Shown here piece after piece: positions 31,108-41,630 of a DNA stretch of 64,000 nt. Source of the stretch: Farysia itapuensis (taxonomy: Eukaryota; Basidiomycota; Ustilaginomycetes; Ustilaginales; Ustilaginaceae); the NCBI GenBank assembly GCA_023212645.1, contig JALBYC010000025.1:62001-126000 (forward strand). Reading direction: 5' to 3'. Within the stretch, counting starts at the first letter, position 1. Each line of letters opens with the position of its first letter. The notes beneath the pieces were generated by a model that saw nothing but the letters and a program-made list of their open reading frames with translations, searched no databases and was not told where the DNA came from. A program made the position numbers and the translations under genes.

Positions 31108-31489
31108 GAAACGCTAAACGCTCGTGCTCACGGTACCGCACGGACTAGACTGATGGAAGCACATGGTTTAGAGTTTGTAACAACCTTTTGCCTGGGATGC
31201 TTGGCATTCGGCAAAGATTGGCGCAGTCGAAGTCGATTTGTTGTCTTGATCACTCTAATGCTTGTAGGTACGTGCGTGCATCCACGTACCGGTGAATCTG
31301 GCTGCTATATTGGGATCAAGGAGAACATACACTTCACGCACACTTGAAAGATCGTACAGGCGAGCTGTCATTGTATGTACGGGTATGGCAGGAGACGCGG
31401 AAGTCGGATTTGATTTCTGATTTTGTTCTGGCGTTTCATGTTTTCAATCTCGGAGGGCTGAGCTGAATTGCTTCTTTGTGGCTACCATC

Positions 31490-33148
31490 ATGTCGACTTT
31501 CAAGGGACTAGACGTAAAGTCTGAGGAGGCTAAGCGTCTCCAAGCATCACTGCGGACAGAACTGAGTCTGCGTGGCTACTCGACGGAAGATGATCCCGTG
31601 ATGGCTGAGTACATTGTCGTCATGCTGGCCAATCAAAAGACGTCTGAGCAGATCAACGAAGAGCTTTCCGACCTCATTGGCTCCGACTATGACGCCTCCC
31701 TCACCACCTGGCTCTGGATGGAAGCTGACAAATGCATCAACGGCAATGGGCAAATGCCGCAAGCAGCGGCAGGTCCCTCTTCGCCTCCTGTTGTCAACCG
31801 AAAGACGCGCAGAAGCAGGTCACCCGTCATTCGACAGGAGCGCAGACGAAGCAGATCTCCTCCTCCTCCTTATTCAGCACTTGTTGACCGCCAAAATGAC
31901 TCTCAGCAGCCGCCTCAAGACTCGTTCAACGGTCGTACTTTCTGGCAGAAACGAGCCGAAGACAAACGCAGGCAGCCCCCACCACGAGCGTCACGCGAGC
32001 TATTCAGCTCTGCTCTCTCTCAGGCGACAGGCACACCAGCGTCGGATAGATGGGCTTCTGACTCGCATCGCCCAAGCAACGAAGTACCACATCGAAGTTT
32101 GGAGGCAGCTGATCGACCAAGTGTCAGTATCTTCGGGCGTGCGGGCATTCCTGATCCCCGAGCAGCTGATTTCGTGCCAGAGCTGCTTCGCAAGCCACCC
32201 GCGCCCCAGCAGAGTATTGCTCCGGCACCCGAGCCTACTAGCGAGCATGGTAGCTCCATATTTGCACGGATCGACCCAATGGTACCGAACAACGAGCCTA
32301 TGACACCTTCTGCCGCGCCCACGTCGACGGGCGAATTTCCGTCTGCACCGAGTGAAACGGCGTTGTGTCGTTGGAACCTGAAATGTACCAATCCGCTATG
32401 TCCGTATTCACATGCCTCGCCGGCCAACGCTGGACCCAACGGGGATGAGAACGCGCTGGTGCTTAGCCAAGAAGCTTGCAGGTACGGCGCAGCATGTACC
32501 AACAAGAGCTGCGCTCGAAGCCATGTCAGTCCCTCGATCGCCTTTTTGGACCGCAAGGTGGCATCAGCCGTGACCAACACATTTGGCAACAAGATGGCGC
32601 ATACTGCCGAAGCGTGCAAATTTCAAGCAACGTGTACCAATCCATCGTGCGCATATGCCCACTTTGACTCCAACGGCCAATTGGTGCCTTGCCCGGCTCT
32701 GGTTGCACTGTCCAGCGGCAATGCAGCCGCGCAGCAGCAACCAGAGGTGGACATGCGTACCGAGACTGACGACACGATGATTACTACGGAAGCGCCAATG
32801 ACCAATGGTACGCAAGCAGCAGTAGTTGACAAGGTGGCGCTGTTGGACAAAGCCTTAGCCAATGCACCTTCCTCTAGGCCGTGCAAGTTTGGAGCAAGCT
32901 GTACGAGAGCGGACTGTTTCTTTTCCCACCCACCTGGCAGGAGTGTCGCAAGCAGCGGACAGACACCGTGTCGTTTCGGACTGGGCTGTACTAGACAAGG
33001 ATGCTACTTTTCACACCCACCGGGACACCAAGCACCCTCCACGCGCCACACATCGGACCGTCTGGGCGTATTTGGCAGCGACGATCACGACATGGAACGC
33101 ATCATCCCCGATACCACCTCCACCATCACACCAGTTATCGCTGAATAG
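31490..33148 (+). CDS. NAB2: NAB2/ZC3H14-like CCCH zinc-finger poly(A)-binding protein
   Basis: A single exon encodes 552 aa starting MSTFKGLDVKSEEA. The N-terminal 80 residues look like the PWI-like Nab2 domain (helical, ending LTTWLWMEADK). An Arg/Ser-rich and disordered middle follows. Five C-x5-C-x4-C-x3-H fingers lie at about 293-505: CRWNLKCTNPLCPYSH, CRYGAACTNKSCARSH, CKFQATCTNPSCAYAH, CKFGASCTRADCFFSH and CRFGLGCTRQGCYFSH. Tandem fingers of this spacing bind poly(A) in Nab2 and ZC3H14, controlling tail length and mRNA export. Yeast Nab2 has seven fingers; five are visible here, a number also seen in ZC3H14. The protein is expected in the nucleus. Confidence 0.85.
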   Translation: MSTFKGLDVKSEEAKRLQASLRTELSLRGYSTEDDPVMAEYIVVMLANQKTSEQINEELSDLIGSDYDASLTTWLWMEADKCINGNGQMPQAAAGPSSPPVVNRKTRRSRSPVIRQERRRSRSPPPPYSALVDRQNDSQQPPQDSFNGRTFWQKRAEDKRRQPPPRASRELFSSALSQATGTPASDRWASDSHRPSNEVPHRSLEAADRPSVSIFGRAGIPDPRAADFVPELLRKPPAPQQSIAPAPEPTSEHGSSIFARIDPMVPNNEPMTPSAAPTSTGEFPSAPSETALCRWNLKCTNPLCPYSHASPANAGPNGDENALVLSQEACRYGAACTNKSCARSHVSPSIAFLDRKVASAVTNTFGNKMAHTAEACKFQATCTNPSCAYAHFDSNGQLVPCPALVALSSGNAAAQQQPEVDMRTETDDTMITTEAPMTNGTQAAVVDKVALLDKALANAPSSRPCKFGASCTRADCFFSHPPGRSVASSGQTPCRFGLGCTRQGCYFSHPPGHQAPSTRHTSDRLGVFGSDDHDMERIIPDTTSTITPVIAE

Positions 33149-33200
33149 ACAAATGAAAGTCGTTGGTATGCTATAGTACAGAGGTCAACATTTGTGCGTG

Positions 33201-33776
33201 TCACTCGATTTCGGCGGGCTCAGACATCTTTACAGCCTCGACAAAGGCCTTGTAGTCAAACATTCTGCCGGACTTGTCCATGAACGGGCCTGATAGGAGA
33301 CGGTCGATTTCGGACTCGGTCATTTTATCGCCCACCTCGCTGAGCCAGAAGCGTAGTTCCGCTGCGTCAATCTTGCCAATATCCTTTTCATCAAAGCATT
33401 CGAATGCTTCTGTGAGTACGGACTGGTCGTCTAATTCAGCCAGGTGTTCGCCAAACATGGTGAGGAATTGGGTAAAGTTGACACCCTTGCTGCTGTTGCC
33501 AGATTGCGGAAAGTAGCTGTTCAATGTGGCTGGCGTTGCAGATTGGCCGAGGTTGGCGAGCATAATGGAGAGGTCGTTGTGAGAGATGAGGCCGTCAGAG
33601 TCGGTATCAATCATGTTGAAAGCCTCTTTGAAGCCTTGGATCTGTTTGGGCGAGAAAGCAGTGTATAGTCCGGAAGAGGACTGGCGTGGATGTGATGACG
33701 ATTTCGGCGGTCTTGATGACGCTGAACCTGCATTGAGAAAGGCAGCTGCTGAAGAGGTTGCTGAGCGTGATGTCAT
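33201..33776 (-). CDS. RLC1: myosin regulatory light chain (EF-hand protein)
   Basis: A single exon encodes 191 aa. I chose the ATG at 33776 (MTSRSATSSA); no better in-frame start precedes it. The first EF-hand (about residues 60-75) has an intact loop, DTDSDGLISHND. The other EF-hands are degenerate, as in regulatory light chains. A Ser-rich segment just before it, RQSSSGLYTAFS, sits where myosin II regulatory chains are phosphorylated. The fold and residue pattern (FSPKQIQGFKEAFNMID) match fungal Rlc1-type light chains that bind the neck of type II myosin in the cytokinetic ring. A light chain for another myosin is the main alternative. It is divergent from the POM34-like gene across 160 bp. 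Confidence 0.85.
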   Translation of the reverse strand: MTSRSATSSAAAFLNAGSASSRPPKSSSHPRQSSSGLYTAFSPKQIQGFKEAFNMIDTDSDGLISHNDLSIMLANLGQSATPATLNSYFPQSGNSSKGVNFTQFLTMFGEHLAELDDQSVLTEAFECFDEKDIGKIDAAELRFWLSEVGDKMTESEIDRLLSGPFMDKSGRMFDYKAFVEAVKMSEPAEIE

Positions 33777-33936
33777 ATTGTTGTAGTGGTGGTGGTGTTG
33801 CTCTCTCAGCCTCTCAGCTCTCAGGCCCTCAGGGGTCTTGTTTGGAAATAAACACGCGCGTAATTGAAGGAGGCGTATCGCTTGCTTTTTTCGCCCGATC
33901 TTATTTTGACAGCTTGACTGAAGGCCACCATCCACC

Positions 33937-35184
33937 ATGTCGTCGCCTCCCTTTGTGGATGCACAGACCCATGTCTCCACCCCTGCTCGGCCGCAGCAGC
34001 AGCAGGTGCAACATTACCAGCCAGTAGCAGCGCAGTATGCGACTCCTGTCCGCTTTCCGTTGGCCAGCGAGACACCAGGATCGTCGAAATCTGTTCGTTT
34101 CCAGTCTCAGCCATTGCCCCCAACGCAGCAACAATTGGCACAGTACAATCAGCCGCACTACACCTCCAGCCCACAACAGAACCAGCTGCAATCACAAACA
34201 TATTCCTCCTCGCCAAATGTGCCAAGACAAGTTGCGCCAACTGCGTCCAGCAATACGCCCCAAAAATTCTTGTCTACGACGCGGCCCAACGCTTCATCAA
34301 AGTCGACTGCGCCAATGTCCAGCACGCCTTCTGTGAGCAGCACTTCGCTGACAAGACGGCTGCATTGGAACGCCTCGGCACTGGCCGTGCTGTGGGTGGC
34401 TCCACTGCTTACAACGCGGCCAAAGGACGTCTACTGGGCCGGGCTGGATCTTGTTTACGAGCACTTTGGCGGTAATCTAGACGAGCGTATCGACGCAGTT
34501 GTTGGATGGACCGTATGGGCCAGTACCATCGTGCTGCTGTTCAACGCGTTGGAAGCACTCGTTCTGCTCAACCGTGATGGTAACGTCAAGGTGGCGCCGG
34601 CAAAGACACAGGCCGTGTTGGGATTGCAATCTCCGGGCGTAGCAAAGAGCATCAACTTTGTCGCGGCGAGCAGGCTCAAAGGCTCTCCCAAGACGCGGGT
34701 CTCGAGCATCGGCCCTGGATCCCCCATCGCCACGTCTCGCTCTCCATCCAATTCCACATCCAGCGCCAAAGACACGGTCGACTACTCACAGTTCTCGCCT
34801 TCATTGCGTCGATCTTCGCCAGCAGCCGGTACTCGTTCTGTATCGGCGAGTGGAACGAACGTACGCAGTGGGTTGTCAAGCCCGATGCCTACGTCGGTTT
34901 CGATGGGATCGTTGGGTATGGGCGCGTCGCCGCTGTCGGCCTTTCGCGCACGTCACACCTCCTCTTCCTCGCCATTTCGACAGACCAGCTCACACCTCGC
35001 CCAGCACGCCGACGTCTCGCTCTCGTACGACGACGAAGATGGCAGTATGGACGGCTCCAACTTCTTGGGCGATGAGAGCTTCGAAGTAGAACGTGCGCTG
35101 CACAACCTCCGCTCCAGCATGCCACCGCCTTCACCCAGTGCTGTTCCCCCACACACGCCCACCACCACCGCCATACGCGCGTGA
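33937..35184 (+). CDS. POM34-like nuclear pore membrane protein (tentative)
   Basis: A single exon encodes 415 aa. The N-terminal 135 residues are Gln/Ser/Pro-rich. Two hydrophobic segments follow, near 143-160 (ASALAVLWVAPLL) and 188-210 (VGWTVWASTIVLLFNALEAL). Next comes a conserved-looking AVLGLQSPGVAKSI, then a long Ser-rich tail with many SP and SSP sites. Two closely spaced helices flanked by disordered Ser-rich regions, with the sequence just after the second helix, resemble the fungal Pom34 family that anchors the nuclear pore in the envelope. The resemblance is by architecture and a short motif, so the call is tentative. Confidence 0.5.
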   Translation: MSSPPFVDAQTHVSTPARPQQQQVQHYQPVAAQYATPVRFPLASETPGSSKSVRFQSQPLPPTQQQLAQYNQPHYTSSPQQNQLQSQTYSSSPNVPRQVAPTASSNTPQKFLSTTRPNASSKSTAPMSSTPSVSSTSLTRRLHWNASALAVLWVAPLLTTRPKDVYWAGLDLVYEHFGGNLDERIDAVVGWTVWASTIVLLFNALEALVLLNRDGNVKVAPAKTQAVLGLQSPGVAKSINFVAASRLKGSPKTRVSSIGPGSPIATSRSPSNSTSSAKDTVDYSQFSPSLRRSSPAAGTRSVSASGTNVRSGLSSPMPTSVSMGSLGMGASPLSAFRARHTSSSSPFRQTSSHLAQHADVSLSYDDEDGSMDGSNFLGDESFEVERALHNLRSSMPPPSPSAVPPHTPTTTAIRA

Positions 35185-35240
35185 CAAAACTTTACCGCAA
35201 TAAAACACGATTTCTATTAGATTTGCTAGAAGCGCCAACT

Positions 35241-36614
35241 CTATGCATCTTCGACATGGTCGCTTGTGTTGATGCCAAAGCGACGTTTGACGGCCGTCAC
35301 CTGTGCAGGGTCGCCGGTGTTCTTGGTCAAGTCGTCGGAGATTTTGACGACTGGGACGCCTTCGACTTGGTCCAGCTTTATGACAATGTTGAGTGCCTTG
35401 CTCACTCCGAGTTCGCTCGAGCGCGGTGGGGCTGCTTTCACGTCGGCTTCACCGGTGTGCGATTGCGGCGCGATCTGGGCAAAGTCGTTGGTGAGGAACG
35501 TGCCGATGCCAAAGCCGGCGCCGATACCGATCTCTTTCGAGTAGCGGGCGAGTTCGACGCATTTGTCGACATTCAGACCGTCCGAGTAGATGACGACTTT
35601 GCTCTTGGGGTCCACACCCAATTGTTGGTACATCTCTTTGGCTTTACGCGCAAAAGCTTTACTGTCGCCCGAATCTTGGCGCAATCCTCGCCATCGCTTA
35701 GCGATCTCGACACCTCGCGCGTCCGAGAGCAGGTCGTTCCAGAAAACGTCTGTGCTGAAGGTGTCGGTGAGGGCGATAGTCAAGTCGTGCGTCGGGCTGT
35801 TGGGAACAAAATCGGGCGGAGAGTAGACGGCGTCCCATCTTTGCAGTGCTTTGAGATTCACCTGCTCGTAGCCTGAGAGGGCTGCTACTGCCATTGTCCA
35901 TTCGTGTGCGACAGTGCCGGAAGGGACGAGGTTGTACAGCTGGGCAAAGTGGACGTTGCTCGTGCCGAGGAGTTTGCCGGCATTGGTCGTGCTCGCAACA
36001 GCGTGAGCATCACCGGCGATAAGGCCTTCGATTACAGTCTTGTGTGTGGCGTAAGATCGCCGTCTGCGTGTACCGAATTCAGAGTAGCGGATACCGTTGG
36101 ATGTCAGACGAGCTGCCTTGTCAAATGCCTGAGTATACTGTCCCTGCATCGTCCACGCCGTATCAATCAGGTTGAAGTAGACTTCCGAGACGATCGCCAT
36201 GAGTGGAACTTCGTACAAGATGACATCTGCCCAGCGGCCTTGCACACGCAAGTCGAGTGCTCCGGTCTCGCTGCCCTTCTTATCGGGCACAAAAGTGACT
36301 TGGACCTGTGAAGCCGGCTGGAACCGGTATTGGCGCAGAAAGGCGAGATAGTCCGGTCCGAGATACGGACAATTGCTTTTGAGCCAGTTTAGCTCCTCTG
36401 GTGTCAAGCTCAGCTCTTCTAGATGGTTTATTTGTGCTTGAATAGAGTCGATGGCCGCCTGCGTGAATGTCATACCTGCTGAGCGATTGGTGAACTTGTA
36501 TGCAACATTGGCCTTCGGGTAGTGGCGCAAGACAGCCTGTTGCATGGTAAGCTTATACAGATCCGTGTCTAGAATAGACCTGATTGGCCGTGCGTCTGCC
36601 ATGAGTCTGGCCAT
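35241..36614 (-). CDS. NPT1: nicotinate phosphoribosyltransferase
   Basis: A single exon encodes 457 aa from the ATG at 36614 (MARLMADARPIRSILDTD); the open frame upstream has no credible start. The family landmarks are DTDLYKLTMQQAVLRHYP, AYKFTNRS, the phosphate-binding EFGTRRRRS (about residue 210), RQDSGD (about 330), VIYSDGLN and the glycine-rich GIGAGFGIGTFLTND. It converts nicotinate and PRPP to nicotinate mononucleotide in the NAD salvage pathway. The length fits the fungal family. It is divergent from the GT90 gene across 320 bp. Confidence 0.96.
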   Translation of the reverse strand: MARLMADARPIRSILDTDLYKLTMQQAVLRHYPKANVAYKFTNRSAGMTFTQAAIDSIQAQINHLEELSLTPEELNWLKSNCPYLGPDYLAFLRQYRFQPASQVQVTFVPDKKGSETGALDLRVQGRWADVILYEVPLMAIVSEVYFNLIDTAWTMQGQYTQAFDKAARLTSNGIRYSEFGTRRRRSYATHKTVIEGLIAGDAHAVASTTNAGKLLGTSNVHFAQLYNLVPSGTVAHEWTMAVAALSGYEQVNLKALQRWDAVYSPPDFVPNSPTHDLTIALTDTFSTDVFWNDLLSDARGVEIAKRWRGLRQDSGDSKAFARKAKEMYQQLGVDPKSKVVIYSDGLNVDKCVELARYSKEIGIGAGFGIGTFLTNDFAQIAPQSHTGEADVKAAPPRSSELGVSKALNIVIKLDQVEGVPVVKISDDLTKNTGDPAQVTAVKRRFGINTSDHVEDA

Positions 36615-36934
36615 GGCTGTGTGTTTGGGGCCACTGCTCGAGGTAAGGAGGAGGAGGAGGCAGCAAGCATGGCCATCTTCCGAGTTCCGTTCCTGTGAAT
36701 TTGCGATCTGACAGTTTGGAGCTTTAAATTTGGGAACAATAACGAGTCTTGGCGCTGCGCTTGGCTGGGTTTTAGCTGACAACCACGACACACCTCCATC
36801 TCACATTCCTTTGGGCTAACCGCGCCTTTGTGCACAATCCTTTCAGCTTGTATTCGAGCGTCCAATGCTGTCTCAACTCTAAGCAAGCTCTACTCGTGCG
36901 CAACACTGATACGCCAACCGTAGTCCCTTTGGCC
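36615..36934. other. divergent promoter region between NPT1 and the GT90 gene
   Basis: This 320-bp interval separates two outward-facing genes. It includes a GGAGGAGGAGGAGG tract near 36646-36660. I see no gene or recognised site in it. Confidence 0.5.
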
Positions 36935-38410
36935 ATGGCTGGGCTATTCACAAAGTACACTCGTGTGCCGACCAACACGCCGCTTCCATCCAATGTTGCA
37001 GACACACGCAGCACTTCCACATCCAGCGGCTTTGGCCGTGCACGCACCCGCTGGGCGCTCATAGCAGCCGCCCTCTTCACCATTCTTCTCTTCTTCGGCT
37101 TCGCCTCGTCCGATTCTTCAACCTCGACTACGTGGAAGACAAAGGCAGGGGAATACGCCGGCAAGCTCACACCTCAAGGCTGGGGATGGTCCAACACACC
37201 ACAACCGCCGGGATCACCCCAGGTGTCGGGCAACGAGTTCCAGCGCTGGGTCAACGGCTCTGGTCGCACAGATCTGCACTACAACTCCACCTTCAACCCG
37301 GAAGATCTTACGCTCACTGAAGACGAGTGTGATGCTTTCTTCCCCGGTCTGTACAAGGAGATCGACCGCAGTGTCGAGTACTACTCGGATCCAGAGCATC
37401 TGCTCACCCTCGACTACCTGGACAAAGTATGCGACGATGGGATCTGGTCACATGCCCGCGTCAAGGTGTACAACAACCGTGTCTACCTAAAATACTTTCA
37501 GCAGTCGGCCTTTACGCGCGTCAATGCAGCGCTCGCACATCTGTTTCAGAGCGTCATTACAGCACGCGAGGCGCTGCCCAATGCTGAGTTCTGCCTGTCT
37601 GCCAACGACTGGGGGTCTATGGGCAAATTTTCGCTAGACAGGGCACCCTATCTGGTGGATCTGTGGTTGATGCCAGATTACGGCTGGTTTGCATGGCCAG
37701 AGCCAGGGATCGGCTCGTACACCGAGCATCGGGAAAAGACGCTTGCCGTCGAACGAGCGAATCCGTGGGAGAAGAAAATCACCAAGCTCTTCTGGCGTGG
37801 TGCAATGGGCGTCGGCACCGCTGATCGTGAATCGCTCCTGGCCGTGGCGGAGAACCACACCTGGAACGACGTCAAGCCACTCGACTGGGCCAACCGCAAG
37901 TCGTTTGTCACAATGGAGGAACACTGCAAATGGAAGTTCCACGCGTTCCCAGAAGGTATGACCTACTCGGGTCGCTTGCGATACCTGCAGAACTGCAAAG
38001 TGGTGATTGTGACACACGAGCCACGGTGGATTCAGCACTGGACCCACCTGTACAACCCGGATCCTACATCCCCTGATCAGAACATTGTCTTTGTGCCCGA
38101 GTACGAGGGTCCCGATCCAGGCATCGAGGTGCATGATGGAGACAAGACCTTCCGCGATACAACGTGGATGCGACTACCGGAAGTGATGGACAACCTGCTC
38201 GCCGACGACGCACGTGCCGAACGCATCGCCCAGAACCAGTGGGAATTCTTCCGCGAACGCTACGTCTCCCCCGCCGCAGCCGCGTGCTACTGGCGCAAAC
38301 TCATCAAAGGCTACGCCAGCACCCAGCAATTCACCGTCAACTACACCGGCACGGAAACAAGCTACGAAAGCTTCCTCCTCCTCGGCAACAAACTCAAAGG
38401 CGTCGCTTAA
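36935..38410 (+). CDS. GT90 (CAP10-like) glycosyltransferase, type II membrane protein
   Basis: A single exon encodes 491 aa starting MAGLFTKYTRV. A single signal-anchor helix lies at about residues 37-55 (WALIAAALFTILLFFGF), predicting a lumenal Golgi enzyme. The catalytic region shows GT90 landmarks: LFWRGAMG (about 287), a charged EEHCKWKFHAFPEG, and YSGRLRYLQNCKVVIVTH followed by HL. GT90 enzymes include Cryptococcus Cap10 and animal protein O-glucosyltransferases; in fungi they modify cell-surface polysaccharides or proteins, often with xylose. The sugar donor and acceptor cannot be told from sequence. Confidence 0.87.
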   Translation: MAGLFTKYTRVPTNTPLPSNVADTRSTSTSSGFGRARTRWALIAAALFTILLFFGFASSDSSTSTTWKTKAGEYAGKLTPQGWGWSNTPQPPGSPQVSGNEFQRWVNGSGRTDLHYNSTFNPEDLTLTEDECDAFFPGLYKEIDRSVEYYSDPEHLLTLDYLDKVCDDGIWSHARVKVYNNRVYLKYFQQSAFTRVNAALAHLFQSVITAREALPNAEFCLSANDWGSMGKFSLDRAPYLVDLWLMPDYGWFAWPEPGIGSYTEHREKTLAVERANPWEKKITKLFWRGAMGVGTADRESLLAVAENHTWNDVKPLDWANRKSFVTMEEHCKWKFHAFPEGMTYSGRLRYLQNCKVVIVTHEPRWIQHWTHLYNPDPTSPDQNIVFVPEYEGPDPGIEVHDGDKTFRDTTWMRLPEVMDNLLADDARAERIAQNQWEFFRERYVSPAAAACYWRKLIKGYASTQQFTVNYTGTETSYESFLLLGNKLKGVA

Positions 38411-38534
38411 CCCACCCCGCCCCCCGTTTCTGTATACTATCATCCCCCCCCCCTATCACACACACGCTGTTGAGAGAACATGATTATGATAACAACACGG
38501 CAGGGCAGGAAATTTGTGTGCGAAATAAGATGGC

Positions 38535-41500
38535 TTAGTGCTCGTCGGAAGCTTTGCGTTCGAGGTCGAAGGCGTCGCGGAGGTAGGACTCGACTTCGGC
38601 CTTGTGGGCGACTTTGGAGCCGGTGGCGACTGAACTGGAGGGGGGACGCGATGCGAGAATGACAATGTCGTTCTTGTGGTGCTGCGTGTGTCGACAGGCG
38701 GTGCGCAGACGGGGCTGGAGGTAGGACCATGCACCGTTATTCAACGGCTCTTCCTGGCAGAACACCAGGTCGGCATTGGGGTACTTGTCCAGAGCCTGAA
38801 CGACAGCCTCGTAGTGCAAGGGCGAGAGCTGTTCGATGCGCGAGATGGCGACATCCTTGATCTTGTTCTCGCGTCGGTGGTTGAGCAGGGCAAAGTAGGT
38901 CTGACCAAAGGTGAGAATGTGTCGCTTGATCTGGTCCGGTGCAACCAGCTCGTCTTTGCCCTCCTTCGCGTGCGCCTCGGGGATAAAGCGCTGGAATCCA
39001 CTACCGGGCAGGAAATCTTCCATGGTCGAACGAGCTTCCGGGTGTCGAAGCAAGGACTTGGAGAAAAAGTTGACCAGCGGCTTGCGGAAGTCGCGGTGAA
39101 CCTGGCGTCGGAGAACGTGGAAGTAGTTGGCAGGCGTCGTGCAGTACACTACAGCCATGTTGGAGTCCTGGTGTTGACGGTTGCTTCGTTCCGGTGAAGG
39201 GAAACGGAAGGGATGATCGTCACACAGCTGCAGGAATCGCTCGATGCGTGCCGAAGAGTGTTCCGGTCCCTGACCGTCGTATCCGTGAGGAAGGTTGAGC
39301 ACCAGTCCCGTTCGTTGCAACCACTTGCGCTCACCCGAGGCAAGGAACTGGTCAATAATGCACTGGGCGTTGTTGGCGAAATCACCAAACTGTGCTTCCC
39401 AAATCGTCAGGTTCGCCGGCGAAACGAGCGAGAATCCGAGCTCGAAACCCATGCAGCCAAATTCGGACAGCGACGAGTTGCATACGACAAAGGGTGCCTG
39501 ATCCTTGCCGACGTGCTGCAAAGGCGTGTAGGTTCGCTCGTTTTCCTGGTCGTGCAAGACCGAGTGTCGCTGCGAGAAAGTGCCTCGCTCCACATCCTGG
39601 CCAGACAGTCGGACATAGTTGCCCTCCAGAGCCAAGGAGCCAAAGGCCATGGCTTCGGCAGTGCTCATGTCAATGTTCTTACCCTCCTCGACCGTCTTCA
39701 AACGCGTCTTGAGAATTCGTCCGAGGTTCTTGTGCACGTTAAAGTCATCAGGGTAGCTCGAGATGACGGTACCGACGTGCTTGAGCTTCTCCAGCTCGAC
39801 ACCCGTGTCCTTGTGGTCGAGGATCTGTTCGGCCAGCTCCTTGGGCGAAGGGAAACCTTCCCACGCACTCGAGAGCCACTCGCGCTCTTCGGGCTGGTAG
39901 TTTTTGCTCTTTTCCGCCGCTTCTTCGAGCACGCTCCAGACCCACTTTTGGTGCTCTTCAATGTCGGACTGCGAGAAGCTGCCTTCGTCGACGAGCTGCT
40001 TGGTGTACTTTTTGAGCGTCGGCTCCTGCTTGGCAATGGCGTCGTACATTCGAGGCTGGGTAAAGGAGGGCTGATCAGTCTCGTTGTGGCCATGGCGACG
40101 GTAGCAGACGAGATCGATGACCACATCCTTCTTGAAAGTGGCTCGCCAGTCGGCAGCCATCTGACAGACAAAGGTGACTGCTTCAACGTCGTCACCGTTG
40201 ACGTGGAAGATGGGTGCGTCAATCGACTTGGCGATATCGGAACAGTACGGGGTTGAGCGCGAGAAACGAGGGTCGGTGGTGAAACCAATCTGGTTGTTGA
40301 CAATAATGTGGATTGTACCGCCTGTGGCGTAGTTGGGCAGGTTGTACATGCCCATGGTCTCGTAAACGATACCCTGACCGGCAAAGGCTGCATCACCGTG
40401 CATGAGGAGTGCCATGGATGTCTCGTGTGCCGAGTCCTTGGCAAAGTCCTGCAAAGCTCGTGTCTTTCCAAGCACCACAGGGTCTTCTGCCTCCAGATGG
40501 GACGGGTTGGCGACAAGAGAGAGGGATACTTTTTTACCAGAGGGAGTGGGTCGGACGTAGTTGGCACCGAGATGGTACTTTACATCACCTCCGCCCTCAC
40601 CATCGTCCTCCTTGGCGGCAAACTGGTGGAGAATACCGTCAATGGGGCGACGAATGACGTTGGCCAGCACGTTGAGACGACCTCTATGCGGCATACCAAT
40701 AGTGACGGAGCCAACGCCATAATCGACGGATCGGTCGATCAGAGTCTTGACACCTGGGATGAGGGACTCGCCGCCCTCGAGACCGAAGCGCTTCTCGTTG
40801 GGGTATTTGGACGCAATAAAGCGTTCGAAGGAGTCGGACCAGATCAATCGGTCGAGAATGGTGCGCTTCTCCTCGACAGAGTACTTGAAAGGTTCCGGCG
40901 TCTCGATACGCTCTCGAAGCCAGTCACATTTTGCGCGGTCTGGGATGTGGACATATTGTACACCAATGGAACCGCAGTACATTCTCTTGCATGAATCGAT
41001 GATTTCTCGGATCGTCATTTCCTGGATGCCAGACTTGACAAAGTTGGGCAAAAGACCGGGACCGAGACGCATTTTGCGGTCAAGATCGCCATCAGACCAT
41101 CCGTAGTGCTCCACTTTGAGCTCGTCGGGGATGTCAGGGTCGAGGTCAGGGTTGAGAATGCCGAGGGGATCGAGTCGAGCGATGCGGTGACCTCGAACCT
41201 GGTAAGCTCGGACGAGAAGCTGGAGCTTGAGATGGTCGTCTACGGCTTCGGTAGAGTTTCCAAAGCCAGAGACGTCGACCGGGGGTGCTTCCATGGGAAG
41301 AGGCATCAGCGTGGGGGGAGGACGGTAGGCCTCTTCGCTGGGCATGCCGTTGGCCATACCGCTAAAGTAGACGTCCCAACTGGCATGGACACTCGAAGGG
41401 TCCTGCTTCCATCGCTTGTGCATCTCTTCGGCATAGTGGGCGTTTGTAGTGTTGATAAAGGAGTCGGCTCCCGATGGTGCGTTTGGCTTTGCTGGAGCCG

Positions 41501-41630
41501 GGCTGGCCTGTTGAGGCTTTGCGGTTGACTGGTAAAAGCGACTAGGGACCGAGGGTAGGGCGACACGCTGGAACGCCGTGAGCCGGCATGGCGTCTTTGG
41601 CAAAGAGCGCAAAGATACGCTTCGCAACAT
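38535..41630 (-). CDS. KGD1: 2-oxoglutarate dehydrogenase E1 component
   Basis: A single exon encodes 1,031 aa from the ATG at 41630 ([15 protein letters not shown]), which begins an Arg/Ser-rich mitochondrial targeting sequence ending near FYQS. The conserved N-terminal segment [18 protein letters not shown] precedes a thiamine-diphosphate fold with [23 protein letters not shown] and [12 protein letters not shown], and a transketolase-like pyrimidine domain with [12 protein letters not shown]. It carries out decarboxylation of 2-oxoglutarate in the TCA cycle within the KGDH complex. The length matches fungal orthologues. Confidence 0.97.
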   Translation of the reverse strand: MLRSVSLRSLPKTPCRLTAFQRVALPSVPSRFYQSTAKPQQASPAPAKPNAPSGADSFINTTNAHYAEEMHKRWKQDPSSVHASWDVYFSGMANGMPSEEAYRPPPTLMPLPMEAPPVDVSGFGNSTEAVDDHLKLQLLVRAYQVRGHRIARLDPLGILNPDLDPDIPDELKVEHYGWSDGDLDRKMRLGPGLLPNFVKSGIQEMTIREIIDSCKRMYCGSIGVQYVHIPDRAKCDWLRERIETPEPFKYSVEEKRTILDRLIWSDSFERFIASKYPNEKRFGLEGGESLIPGVKTLIDRSVDYGVGSVTIGMPHRGRLNVLANVIRRPIDGILHQFAAKEDDGEGGGDVKYHLGANYVRPTPSGKKVSLSLVANPSHLEAEDPVVLGKTRALQDFAKDSAHETSMALLMHGDAAFAGQGIVYETMGMYNLPNYATGGTIHIIVNNQIGFTTDPRFSRSTPYCSDIAKSIDAPIFHVNGDDVEAVTFVCQMAADWRATFKKDVVIDLVCYRRHGHNETDQPSFTQPRMYDAIAKQEPTLKKYTKQLVDEGSFSQSDIEEHQKWVWSVLEEAAEKSKNYQPEEREWLSSAWEGFPSPKELAEQILDHKDTGVELEKLKHVGTVISSYPDDFNVHKNLGRILKTRLKTVEEGKNIDMSTAEAMAFGSLALEGNYVRLSGQDVERGTFSQRHSVLHDQENERTYTPLQHVGKDQAPFVVCNSSLSEFGCMGFELGFSLVSPANLTIWEAQFGDFANNAQCIIDQFLASGERKWLQRTGLVLNLPHGYDGQGPEHSSARIERFLQLCDDHPFRFPSPERSNRQHQDSNMAVVYCTTPANYFHVLRRQVHRDFRKPLVNFFSKSLLRHPEARSTMEDFLPGSGFQRFIPEAHAKEGKDELVAPDQIKRHILTFGQTYFALLNHRRENKIKDVAISRIEQLSPLHYEAVVQALDKYPNADLVFCQEEPLNNGAWSYLQPRLRTACRHTQHHKNDIVILASRPPSSSVATGSKVAHKAEVESYLRDAFDLERKASDEH

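Larger units (their letters stand above)
23266..31489. other. gene-poor island with two decayed copies of an A/B gene pair
   Basis: About 8.2 kb between LSM4 and the NAB2-like gene lacks any intact gene I recognise, in a window otherwise packed with genes. It contains A1 (23551-24834, plus), B1 (25972-27328, minus), A2 (about 27920-28356, plus) and B2 (29471-31107, minus). The offset between copies is about 3.5-3.8 kb, consistent with an old tandem duplication of one unit. No terminal repeats, transposase or reverse transcriptase are visible. Between the copies (24835-25971 and 28357-29470) I see only unalignable, partly AT-rich sequence. Confidence 0.6.

Noticed and set aside
23266..31489. 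Idea that the island is a transposon insertion.
   Set aside because: No terminal inverted or long terminal repeats, target duplication, reverse transcriptase or transposase motifs are visible.
39487..39495. ACAAAGGGT, one base from a Prf1 element.
   Set aside because: It lies inside the KGD1 coding sequence, and single-mismatch copies are expected by chance.
39213..40256. A 347-codon plus-strand frame opposite KGD1.
   Set aside because: Shadow of the strongly conserved KGD1 coding sequence.
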